From contig NC_092563.1 of NCBI RefSeq assembly GCF_037975245.1, positions 4,101,001-4,165,000 on the forward strand: a stretch of 64,000 nucleotides of DNA. The letters run 5' to 3'. The stretch is from Apostichopus japonicus (Eukaryota > Echinodermata > Holothuroidea > Aspidochirotida > Stichopodidae). Below, one piece after another: positions 47,560-60,000 of the stretch. The notes beneath the pieces are model-generated. The model did no database searches and had not been told where the DNA came from. It was given only the letters and a program-made list of their open reading frames with translations. A program made the position numbers and the translations under genes. Positions within the stretch are counted from its first letter, which is position 1. The number at the start of each line of letters is the position of its first letter.

Positions 47560-49540
47560 ATAAGGGGGGGGGGGGTGGGGTGCGGTCGGTCGGTCGGTCG
47601 GGTTAGAATACTCCTTTAAATTTACATTCGTCTATAGGGGAGGTCACCTAACCAGCCATCGGTTTCTGTCCCTCCCATATTTTCATAGCTTTCTATACTG
47701 TAGAAATTAAAGTCGAAAATGTGACAGATTATAGGGTATAGCCTATATGACACTAATAATCAAGAAACTGATCATTGGTTTCTGGCACTTGCCATCGGGA
47801 GTATATCTCTAGTCACAAAAGTGGAAGGGGCGTGGGAGGGGCGACGAACCATAATCTTGGCACTCGCACCAACTTTCGTATATATACAACTATATTCCAT
47901 TATGACGATAACGTCATATTACAGATAGCTATACATGGTTAATTAACTTTAAACTGTATGTACCCACTGCTCTCTGTTGATAATGTTTGAAAAACACATA
48001 GTGTAACTGTTTTCTCCCTTATTACATTTATGATCATTATTGAAAGGAGGATGTTTTTGTTTTTTTCGGGTGGTCATCATTCTCTCGTTATTTGATAATA
48101 TTCCGTATTGTCCTCGGTGATCAATCTATACTGGATGTTAACTATAAAACAATTTACCCCGGCGTCATTTCTTCTTTAGTTTCCGTTATCTGATGTTGTA
48201 CTTTTGGGGGCGACGCAGATCTATGGATATATATAGTTGAATATTAATTTAACTGTATGTATGGATGCATGGCCCCGATATGATTGCATTGTGTGTGGAA
48301 CGCTGGAAGGTGACGATGCTGACGTAAGAGGCTGACGGTGATACCGGCTAAAAAGGCTAACCACCAAAGTGCTACTCTAAGCAGCTGCTATACTAAAGTG
48401 CTATACTTAAATACGGTACAGGTGGCGATACAACTCTGTTACTTACTACAAGAGAGAGAGAGAGAGAGAGATAGGGAGAGACGGAGCTACTTCTATAGTA
48501 ACTTCGCCACCGGCATAAACCTTAGTGAAAGGGCCAGTGGCTAGTCCATGGTTGTTATGAAAGGAGGGTGGCTCTGGGTTCGTTGAAGACGAATCGCACT
48601 TAAGTGATATCCGGTTTGAATAACATAATGAAACCTTAGACGTCAGACGGTGCATTCTGAGCGATATTTTTAGACTAGTAAAATTAGGTCTGTGATTTTG
48701 GTCAAAATGCAGGGTTGTGCTACTATAGCTAATTTTGAAATTTAGGGGCGTAAACACCCTTCACACCACATAGATCCGCCCAAGAGGGCGCGGATCTTCC
48801 CCGACTATACACAGGAGACCTGCAAATATTTTCTTAAATTGTTTTTTTTTTAAAGATCAAGCCTTAAGAAGAAATTTGACACATCTCGTTAATTACGCAA
48901 CAAATATATTATAATCATAAACATCATGCTGGGAAGGGAGTGCACCCTTCTGTGTTAAATATTGTTATATGATAGTCACGTGGTAGATAAAGAGTCCATA
49001 TACATGTTGAGGCAGAAGTTAAGTACGTAAGTTACCCCTTGTAAATTCCCCAAGCCAGGTATATACGCTACGTTTTGTGAATTTTGCAGCGGACATTTCT
49101 AAATTTAAATTATGTGGTTTCCTAAATATTTTCGTTACGTGTATTTCTTTTTGTTTTTGTATAGGTTGCCTTCTTTTGGAATGTTGGTCTACAATCATAC
49201 CTCAATTTATAATTTGAACAATGATTGAAACTTACTTTTGTACCCTACATAGGACAAACTAAACACATTTCTGTGCAACCTATGAAATAAATGGATTTTT
49301 TTATCGTTCGAACCCAATAAGCACACACAATAACCCAATTTCATTTAATATTCATATATTATTTCCATATGCGGATGCCAAAGTTATTTCACAAGGAAAG
49401 GAAAATCGTCTCCAAAAGGCAATGATATCTTACTGTTTTTTGCAAGTTCTCCCGTAGAAACAAGTTCACATAACCGAACTTTTGTTCAAGTGATGGGGTA
49501 GTTCCAAAAATTACAGATTTCTAAGATTTCACGATCAATC
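47560..49540. other. Intergenic between transporter and TONSL
   Basis: Contains (GGTC)n at about 47585-47600, a GA microsatellite at 48449-48470, and a diverged fragment of the CATTCTGAGGC repeat at about 48640-48740. No exon supported. Confidence 0.45.
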
Positions 49541-49551
49541 AAATGCATGTA

Positions 49552-49561
49552 TTGGCGCCAA
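49552..49561 (+). promoter_or_regulatory. Perfect palindromic E2F-type site upstream of TONSL
   Basis: TTGGCGCCAA; read on the other strand with its flank it is ATTTGGCGCCAAT, matching TTTSGCGC. A donor-like ACA|GTAAGT near 49715 could end the 5'UTR exon. TONSL acts in S phase, so E2F control would make sense; this is inference. Confidence 0.45.
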
Positions 49562-50987
49562 ATTCATCTGCTCAGCTGAGAGCGAAGTCGACTGTAAGCC
49601 CGGTGCTGGTATTTATACAGTTATACTAGCTTGTAGAGACTGAAGCATTAACAGAAGTAGTTACACAGTCAAAGTATAATTTCATCCTAACCCTATCCAT
49701 AAGATATGAGAACAGTAAGTTACATTTCCTTCGTTAGCTTGCATATATCTAATGGGCCATCGTATATATTCGCTTATGCAGTGTAAGTACTAGTTTTATA
49801 CTACCACCGTACCAGTGGCATTAGGCCTAACCTGAAATAGAGTGTTGTTGGCAAAATGATGTAGCCTAGTCCTAATTAATTTTAATATAAACTACTAGCC
49901 TATATCGTACTTGATATACTACGACGACTAATTGGACTGTAACTTGTAAGAGACTGTACAGTGATACACGAGAGCATAGCAAGTTAGAATATATTAATAT
50001 AATGTTGTTAGCAGTACACTATTAAATTAACCTGTAACAAAGTGTGTAACCTTTACAATAACATTGCATAGCAAAACATTACTCTTTTCTACAGTACTTA
50101 AACTATGCTACTGTAGCCTAACATTACAAGTAACATTTCATAACATAAGACCTACAGTATAATGTTAGGTCTACACTAAACAAGAAACATAAGCGGTTAG
50201 CCTATTCCCGTAAGGCAGGCTTACCGTTACGTTAGTTGCTAGTTCGGACTGTGGAGACAGTTATAGTTAAAGACTTCTAGCTTTTGTGTCTAGGCCTACA
50301 TGATCAGGGGTTAAAAATAAATAAGGATGAGTTAACAATAACACTCTTGCTTTTCTTTCAAACCAACCTTTCTTTAGACCAAGCCTAAGCCAAACTAAGC
50401 AGTACTCTAACTTATAAGTCATTGCTTATTCAATCTTAGTCCTTCCTAGGCCAACTAGTAATAATGATGGCATTCACCATTCAGGCTTGTTTAACCCATC
50501 ATCAAGCAAACAAGCCTTGCAATATTTATTCTTGACCCAGACTCTAACTTCTAATCTAAGGTGTACAAAGTATCATTCTTAACAGCTAGTCTGGAGCTAG
50601 TGTTTATGCCAGTGTTCATTTGCCATCTAGGCTTAGTCTACTGAATAACAGAGATGGCAATGATAAGACTGAAAAGTAAAATTTTCTTCCTTTTTCATTT
50701 TGTATGTTATTTTGACCCTACCATGAAAAACTGTCAGGGCAACAAAAATGTCTAGAATTGATTAGAATCTTCATTAACATGATACTAAAAGATCATTATA
50801 CACAAATATAGGCTAGGCCTAGGCTATGTATTGTTGATGGTGGGGGAGATAAGCAATCAATGAAGAAGTACAACTTTGAGCTTACTTGAGTCTGAGGACT
50901 TTTTCATCTCACAGGATTTTACTTACTTCACAGTTTATGCCACAGATGACAACAACAGTCAAGAAATAAAGCTTCAAAGTTGTGGAT

Positions 50988-51015
50988 ATGAGTGGAATCA
51001 GAAAAGATGTACAAA
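50988..51015 (+). CDS. TONSL: TONSL coding exon 1 (28 nt)
   Basis: ATG at 50988 gives Met-Ser-Gly-Ile-Arg-Lys-Asp-Val-Gln, then one base of an Arg codon; donor GTATGT. Joined to exon 2 it yields ...[10 protein letters not shown], colinear with the vertebrate N-terminus. Acceptors at about 50911 or 50930 show that the exon has a 5'UTR part. Confidence 0.75.
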
Positions 51016-54000
51016 GTATGTTTGCATTTTATCCTTTTCCACATGTTATTGTATCATGTGGTTCAGGGTTTTACCAAGCTGTTATAGTGATTGTTATACA
51101 ACGCATTTTAAATTTGTTTACAATGAAATATTGACATATATATCGGTCTTATCTTTGTGTAAGTTGGCCTAAGGTAAGTTGGCCTGATGTTAAGGTAAGT
51201 TGGCCTGATGTTTCGATCCTAGCAGGATCCTGCTAGGATCGAAACATCAGGCCAACTTATTTTTACACATTCTATTACACAGGCTCTCTAGTGGATAAGC
51301 AGTTTGCTAACAGTTTTATTTTATTTCGGTCTTATCTTTGGAAGAATGAATGAAATGTACAAAAATTACAACTGGGTTGATCTGTTTCGAACCATTCAGT
51401 TTGTCGGAAGTTCCCAGGTACTCTTACGCCCTACAAGTTTGATGAAACTCAATTAGAATGATGCACTGTGTTTCATGAGCCGTGTCATTTCAAAATGTGT
51501 TATGGCCCTCTGAAAGTATATTTAAAGTAGTTTTTCACCTTTCAACTTTTTAAACTAGTAAGACATTTCTGTATTTTCAGTATAAATAAGAAATTTTTGA
51601 AACTCAATTTTTTTTTTCAAGTACAACATTGAAGCTATTTTAATCCTTATTGTATCAGGGGCACAGAGATTATCACAAATCCTTATTGATAGATATATCC
51701 GTTGAATTATGAATGTTTGATCATAGAAAGCTTTACCACATAAAAAAAATCTGTATACTAGCAGGGAAGGATATATTTTTTCACTGAAATCTGTCTTTAA
51801 TATCTAACGGTTCCAACCCCTCCTCACCGTGCAAGTAACTTTATGGCAACCTAGTATTAATTAAGATTTCATCTGACATATCAATGTAGGTTGTGCTTGT
51901 ACAATGTTTCGTGATGTTTTGGATGAATTATGTTTTCATGATGCCAAGGCAAATTTTTAACCATGGTTCGAGACAACCAAATTTCTGTTCGGATGACCAA
52001 ATTCAGCTTTGGTGGAAGTCCAGCAGACGACTAGTTGTGTACATAAAACTCGGATTGCATTGCAACTAAACCACCCAACACTGGTAAAAATGATTAATTA
52101 GTATCACCATCCATCACTTTGGAGATACTTACATAAAACAAAAGTAGGGGTAAGCCTGTGACCGATCCAAAGGGGGAGTTTTGCTTGGCTGAAAAAAACC
52201 GCTGTTTTACAGTATTCATCAAACCTACACCTATCTCCTGCAGTTTACACTTGGTTCGTTCTTTGTTGTTTCCCTACTTATCTTGGACGACCAGAGTTGC
52301 TGTTCAGATAACCAAATAAGTAAGATCTGGTCGTCCAAGGGACAAGCAGGAAAAGTCCTTAAGAATTGGCTTTGTTTACGTTTTGCTTTTCAGGACTTGA
52401 AAAGGAAAAAGCGAAAGCACAGTTGAGCAGTGATCTCAAGAAGGAAGCAGAGATTTGTAATGAGTTGGGAGAGCTGTATGTTCAAAATGGTGAGTAATAA
52501 TGTCAATCATTTTTTTTATGGAACTACTGCGAAAGAACTTTTAAACAAAGATGGAATTGATAACCATCAAGTAAAGTAAACCTCATGGTTAGAACTTTCA
52601 TGTTTTCCATCATCCATACAGCCAAATTAGGGCACTTTCTTTTCTATATTCGGCAATGTGTTACCATATCTAGTGCCAAGTAATAGTTAAAATAAGATTG
52701 TATTTGATCACCTCCTTGCTTGATTTCACTCTGTCCCTCCCACCCCCAAGAAAAGGGATAACGAACGATGCAAGCTAACAATCTACATGTTATGGGATAT
52801 TTGCATTAGAATAGCACCAGAAAATGATGTTACCAGTATTGACTCACAAGCTTTAATAAAGAAAATAGTAATGGGAAAAAATATTTTCCACATATTTTTA
52901 GCAAAAACAGCTGACAAGTAACCCTGGCTGGATAGAACAATTTTAATAAAAGAGACATCCTCAATTCACCTATCAATGATGTATATTACATAGCTGTAAT
53001 ATCATTTGAAGGTATCTTACTACAAGGGTAAATGAAGTCAAATAACCTCATTATAACACTTGTTGTTTTGACCATCACTTTAACTACTGATGGGTGTATC
53101 TGGAAGAAGTCATTTTGTCACTTTCGCATAAAATTTTTGGGGGGCAATATAACCTTTGTTTCATGATGTGGTTATTATAAAAGGCCAGTTTGAAGAAGCC
53201 CTTAAGGAACACCAACAGGAATTACAACTCTCGGAATCAACAAACGACGTCGTCGGAGCGGCTGTCGCTCACCGAAGGATCGGAGAGTGCCACCTGGAGC
53301 TCGGAAGCTTTCAGAGAGCGGTGAAACATCACCACAAACATCTGAATCTTGCAAAGTCTGCTGACAGTTACCTCGAGCAGCAGCGTGCCCTGGCTACGAT
53401 CGGCCGCACTCATCTATGTCAGGCAGATGTTTTGGAGGGAGACGAACAGATGGAAGCCTTGGGAAAATCCAAAAGTGCTTTTTTGGGGTGAGAGAGACCA
53501 CACTGTGGTTGGAATCATGTATCATTCAGAACTGCTGTGAAATTTTCCATCCAGTAATTGGTAAAAAACATCCTTACTTCTTATTTGCATGAGTATGATT
53601 AGTGCAATGAGCAATTTCAATTTCCCAAGTTTGCAGCTTTTGCTTTATAATTTGAGTCAGTCAAGCTACCGAGATATGCTGTTTTTGTGGTTTCAGTATC
53701 CATTGGTTATCCACCAATTTATCAACACCAACTTAATTAGGAAACCTGGTTTAAATGTGCCGTCATCCAATCATACGAAAGAAAGAGTATGTCAGAATAT
53801 AGTTTCCATTTTTGTTGTCCTTAGTTTGAGGGGTTTCAATTGTGAAATTTGCATGGCTATTACTCTATTAGAGTCAGAAGAGACGTAAATTTTTAACAAC
53901 TCACAGCAAAGCTTGCAAGTTATCTTTCAAGATTTCTCTCTATTTCACATTGTCTGTACTCTTCCGTCGTCTTCAGGAGTATGAGAGTTTGCGAGAACCA

Positions 54001-57000
54001 TCTCCAGGGTGTCGTCTCCACCAAGGAATACCACGAGATGAGGGCTAGGATATTTCTCAATCTAGGTCTTGTTTTTGATTATCAGAAAGACTTCAACAAT
54101 AGCGTTAAATTTATCCAGCAGGCTACTCATATTTCAGAGTAAGTACCTGTACCAGAGAATCAGGAATCAGAGAATTAAAAGAAACAACATATATAAATAA
54201 ACAACAACAAGAAAGAAGGAAAAGATGAATGTTGAAAGACCTGATGTTTTATTACCCATGCTGACTGATGAATTAAACCTAAAACCTACAAATGTATTGT
54301 TTTTAGAGATGTATCTACTAATAACTTGTTCTTCTTTTAAAGAAGAACTTTTATGTTTAATCAGAGAATGGAATGTTTAACTAAAACTCATCATATTACC
54401 TTGCAGTTTTAAACTGTTGGGACTTGCTGAGATGGAAAACATAAAGTTATTATTTTGGGAAAAGAGACTTGGGCAATAATCTGTTGAATCCAAATATTTT
54501 TCTTTTTCTTGATTCACTTGCAATTTGGGATCATTAAGAACTTTACATGGCAGTGGTGTAGTCTTGGGGGAGGATGGTTGACCTAGACCCTGAACATTTA
54601 CCTTTCCCCTCCACACCCAACCCCCAAAATTATATAAATATTGGCAGATTTTTTTTCCCCTTCAAAATAGACTCTGCCTGACCCCCTAGAAAAGCATTGG
54701 ATCCCTTAAAGAAGCAGTCTATCTATATCTACTTTTGTAATGCCTTATGACTTGTTTATTCTGCTGTTGCTCTAGGTATTTTAAAATTTCCAAATGTATG
54801 TCAATAATATCAGGAGCATCATTTCCAACAGATTGTATCTTTGGCACGTCTATCTCTCTCACTTCAGTAAGGACTTTATTCTTTTTTCTTTTGTCATTTT
54901 TGCTTGAAGAAAGAATCATTTAAACGAGGATTTATTAAGGTGCCATCATTCACTAGCAGACATTTACCGTAATGCCGGGGAATTTGCAAAGTCTCTGACT
55001 CTGCTGGGGAAGGCTCTCCAGATTACCAAAAGCATGAAGAACAAAGAAAAGGAAACAGCCATCCTAACAGCACAAGGACATGTAAGAGAAATTTACATAT
55101 ATGTTTATATCATGGTAGGATAACATTATGTGAAACCCCTAAGCTGATATATTTGTTTCCTTTGTCAACCAGTTTAAATCGTTGTAAATCTTATAAAAAT
55201 ATAAAAAATTATAAAATTTATACATTTGTGCAAAGGAGAAAAGGAATGCTTGTCAGAGAATAATTATATAAATATAATAAGAAAATAATCTGGTATTTAA
55301 ATTATGGCTATGAAAAATGGGTAATTTGCTATACACAATGTAAAGCAGATTTTGCACAAACCATTGTATCATGAGACAAAGTGTGAGCCTTTCAAAACTG
55401 CTGCACAAGAGTTGATCTTATTCCCTGCTTTGTTTTCTCATCAATATTATAGAATTTGTAGAGGTTGCCAGCATTTGTTTGAAGTGCTTTATAGGGAGAA
55501 AAGAGTGTGGTCTGTGAACTAGTTCAGATTGGAAACCTCATAGTTGAATCAAACTATCATTTTGATATTGATATTAAAGCAAGTGTGGTCTGTGAACTAG
55601 TTCAGATTGGAAACCTCATAGTTGAATCAAACTATCATTTTGATATTGATATTAAAGCAAGTAATGGCAACCAGTATTAAATTCCTAGAAATATATCTGC
55701 TTTCTGTTGCATTTGGAAAAAGTTGTGGATATTTTGTGAACTTAAATTGGAAATATAGCCTAATCTTTCTTAACAAAAAAATTCTGCCCTATTTTACCCC
55801 ACAGATCCATTTTCAGTTGGGTGATTTTTTAGCTGCTAAGAAGGCCTTCAAAAGAGCTTACAGACTGGGATCAGAAACGGACGCCGAAAGACTTAAAGTA
55901 ACTACAGCCTTACAACGTGGTGAGCTTCTCAATTAATGCATTCCAACTTCTGATACATCCCCTGTCCGAGTTTATTCAGCATTGTTCAACTGTACAGCAA
56001 TAGCTTCCTAGATAGTTTTCCTTTATTTTACTGTCTTATATTTACCTCCTTTTTTTCTTTTCTTTTTTGTGTTCAAGAAATGAACATGAAATGAACGATG
56101 TTCTACATATGCAAACTATGGTGTAATAACCAGCTAAGGTTGCAGCATTCATGTGGTGTATTGATATAGTTTGATTTAACTTTTGTCCCTCCAAGCCCCT
56201 CTGATGAAGGCTGAGAACATAGCACTGTCAGTAATTTTTGTGGTCGCTACTATCGTAATGTTCACTCGTTAACATTCATCTGCTGAAGAAAGAACAAAAT
56301 GCCCCTTCATCTGTGTGAAAACAATAGAAAGGCTCCTTGGTTTCATCACCATTCATTGCATTTTGGGTATTTTCAGTAAAAAAGGAGAAATAATCCTAAT
56401 ATGCAAATATAGGCATGAATATTTATATCAACCTGCTGTTTCTTTAAGGAAGAATTAATCGCTCACAATAGGTTTTAATTGGTCGAATAAGGCAGTCTTT
56501 ACATTTTGATCAACTGTAGAACCCTTTTCTCTGAGTATTGCTTGTAAGGTTTGATAAAAGTATTTCATATTTATTTAATACACCTATATTCATAAATATT
56601 TCTAGTCAACTGATTTCTGCATTTTTTTCTTCTTCTTCAACTTAGAAGTTCTTGCTCTTTGGTTTTCGTTTTGCCTTCAGAAAAAAACAAACTGTGTTGA
56701 AGAGAAAGTTCTGTTTAGTTTGGAAGCATTTAACATGTTCATAATGTTGACATATTGCGTTCTATTCTCAGCTATTAAGGGCTGCAAACTCGAGAAAATG
56801 ATCGAACAAGCTGTGAGGGATTCTAACCAGAAAGAAAGAATGGCTTTAGAGGAGCAGTTTGGTGACCTGTGCTGTAAGATGAGTAGCTATAATGAAGCCA
56901 TTCAACATTACAAAAGACAAGTAAGATGTCCTTAATAAAATTTAAATGTTGTCACTCATACAAACATTGAGAGGTTGGGGGGGTGGGGGGAGTGCTGTGG

Positions 57001-60000
57001 CAGGGGGTATTATTACAATATTACATAATCTGGGAACTAAAAGTTCATCAAGTCTATAGATCTGTTTTAATGTTAAGATATCCTATCATAATAGGTCATA
57101 AGTTTCATCTGTTTCTTGTCAGTGGTTCTCAATTTGTTCATCATCTCAGTTTGATTTATAATCAGCTGAAACCATCGCTTCGATATCATAGGGTTCTGCC
57201 GGCTTCATCAATAAGAGATAGCTGTCAAAGCCTTCTTGTGGGCTGAAGAAAATTTGCTTTCAGGGTCCGACAATTTTTGCTCACCTGTGCTGTAAAGCAT
57301 TTGTCAATGTTTGACCATTCCGTGGTAAACTATTAACTGATCTGTATTTCCGCAGCTCGACTGTGCTCTGAGCCTGGAGGTGCCCCCCCTGCAGTTAATC
57401 CCGATCTACGTTTCGCTGGCTGCCACCTATGCGGACAACAAACAGTACAGTTCAGCAGTGGAGATGTACAGCAAGGAACTCAAACTGAGGTCAGGGAACC
57501 CCAAGGAGGTAAAATAAGCTTTATCTCTTTTTCTCTCATCCGTTTGTCCAAGTTACTGGTCGGGTTTTATCAACAAACTTCTATCAAGGGATGCACCAGA
57601 TTATAAATTATTGGATCCGGCCGGAATCAGATTTGGTTCAATTTTTTATCCAAAAGTAAATTAACACAAACGTTGCCACTTTTAACTCAATTTGCTGTAC
57701 ATACTAGAAGGACCTTCACTGTATGCTTGTTTTTTTTTGGTTTTGTTTCTTGTTGATTAAACTTCATTTATTGGTTTTCAACTCAAAGAATGTTTTCTTT
57801 AGAATGTTAAAAGTAACTTTTGATGTTAAACTCATTTCTCCTTACTTTGACAGTTTTAAGTTTTCGAAATTTAAATTTAAATTAACTCATTTGCAGTACT
57901 TTCAAAAATGTAATTAAGAGGTAATTCCAGTAAGATTTTGATGAAGATTGGGACAGATATTTTTGTAGATCCAATCAGAACCAGATTCTGTTTCATTATC
58001 CGGCCAGGTAATTCAGTCGGATCAGATATATGCGTCATCCATAACTTTCACTGATTCACTCAATACACTGTGTAGTCTTCTCAATAAAATGTACATTTTT
58101 TTCTCATCTAAAATGGAGAGTTTGCTGGTCAGTTAGCCTTAATACGTGTTCAACTACGAGGATACGTGGTCAGCGATTTACAAAAAATGAAGAAAAAACA
58201 AAGATTTGTATCTATGAAACTGATGTTTGTAAATGCTTTAATTTAAGTTTTCCCTGTGGTAAGGGCCTAACTGAATTGGATAGAAACAAGTCTAGCAACC
58301 AGTTGGCTTTTGGTTCTACACCCGTTGATTCTATCTGCTCTTCTTGTAGAGCATTTCAATTGACTTTAATACCTATAAATCATTTTTCTAAGCAATATTT
58401 CCAAATTTTGACCTTGTCGTAATTTTGCATTTTATCCGCAATCTCTTTGTAATTGATAAGCCGTTAATCAGGAGCTCCGATTGCTTTAACGATTTCTTGA
58501 CAGGAATGTCTGACTTGGTTGAACGTAGCCGACGCTCAGGAACGAGCCGGTCAGGAATACGAGGTCCTTCATCAGTCGTACAAGAGAGCCGTGGAATGCG
58601 CTGAGACCGCAGAGATCACAAAACTACAGGTGAGATATCAACAGGAAGTAGGAAAACAAAGAAACAACCATTTAGTGTGATGATCAAGGTATTCAATTAT
58701 GGTATGTTTTCTTGTGTTATTACCTTAATGCATTGCTTTACTGGATATATTATTAATCTTCTTAATCCGATGAAGCATGCATAAAATCACTAGTTTAGAT
58801 GATGTCTATAAATGATTCATACAGAGTTCATTTGTGGTTTCACTTTATTAAATATTGTATCAAGCTGAGAGTTGATATCATGAGCATTCTACATTCTCTC
58901 CGTCTAGTTTCGAGCTTTAAAGTCGCTGATGCTCGTACAAGAACATTTTAAAGAGGAGACTCACCTCTGGCTCTCTAAGAAGAAACTCAGTCGTTTAAAA
59001 GAAGAGCAAAACCTTCCATCGGATTATGAACCAAGCTCTGACGAGGAGGAGGAGGAAGAATCCAACAACTCTCTTGAAACCGAAGATCTGACCCTTGACC
59101 TCTCAGATTCAGGTACAGTAAACAAACCAATTGTCACCAATAGCTTTCTATATTTCTTTACTTAGTATGTAATAAAGTGCATGCCATCTTCTCTTTCTGC
59201 AAGTTAATCTCTCATAGTCGGTAACTTGCTGTTGTTAATTGAGTAAAGACAGTACTGACAGTCACTTAGTCATACACATTATACTCAACATCACTTGATG
59301 TCATCAAGGGGTGTTGGGGGGGGGATGGGACTGAAGTCGAGTATAAAGCATTTGTGTAAATGTGTTAGTGTAACTTCACTCCCAGCTTGTCCTGTCGCTA
59401 AGATATATACATTACCGAAAAATGATTCATTTGAAATGAGAAAAGTGTTTTGCACACTTTTGCATCTGTGACAGTGTGATATCACGTGACATCATTGATC
59501 ACCAGCTCGAGACTGGTCGTTATTTAAAGTAACGATGCCTTTTTTCTTTCTGTCCAAAGGAAATTCTGAAGGAGAGCAGGAGGATTTTGACCGTCCTACA
59601 TCCTCCAATCGAGCACAGATTGCCAAGGTAAAGTAAACCAAACATAATGAAAGACAATGTAATCATCAATAACAGAGTAGTACAGTCATCATCACTAACA
59701 GAGTAGTACAGTCATCATCACCAATATCATATCATGTTTTATACACTCTACACTATTGAAGGATAAGAACAAAATTGTGTACCCACTAACTTATGTAATT
59801 GGGCTCAATGTTTTGGATACAATTTGGGATTGGTGGAACAAGATATGACCAGCCTGCACCATATTTTGAACAGTTTTAACAGGCAATGTTAGTTAATGTT
59901 CAGTAGTAATTAATATTGGCTAGCTCTAGTTCTTGTGGCCACTCGGTCTTGTGATTATATCGATCTTATCCTTTAGTTTTCAAAGACCAACGAGAAAGGA

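Noticed and set aside
49707-49716. ATGAGAACA|GTAAGT as the first TONSL coding exon
   Set aside because: It ends in phase 0, which would put a stop early in exon 2; the 28-nt exon at 50988 has the required phase and gives the expected N-terminus.
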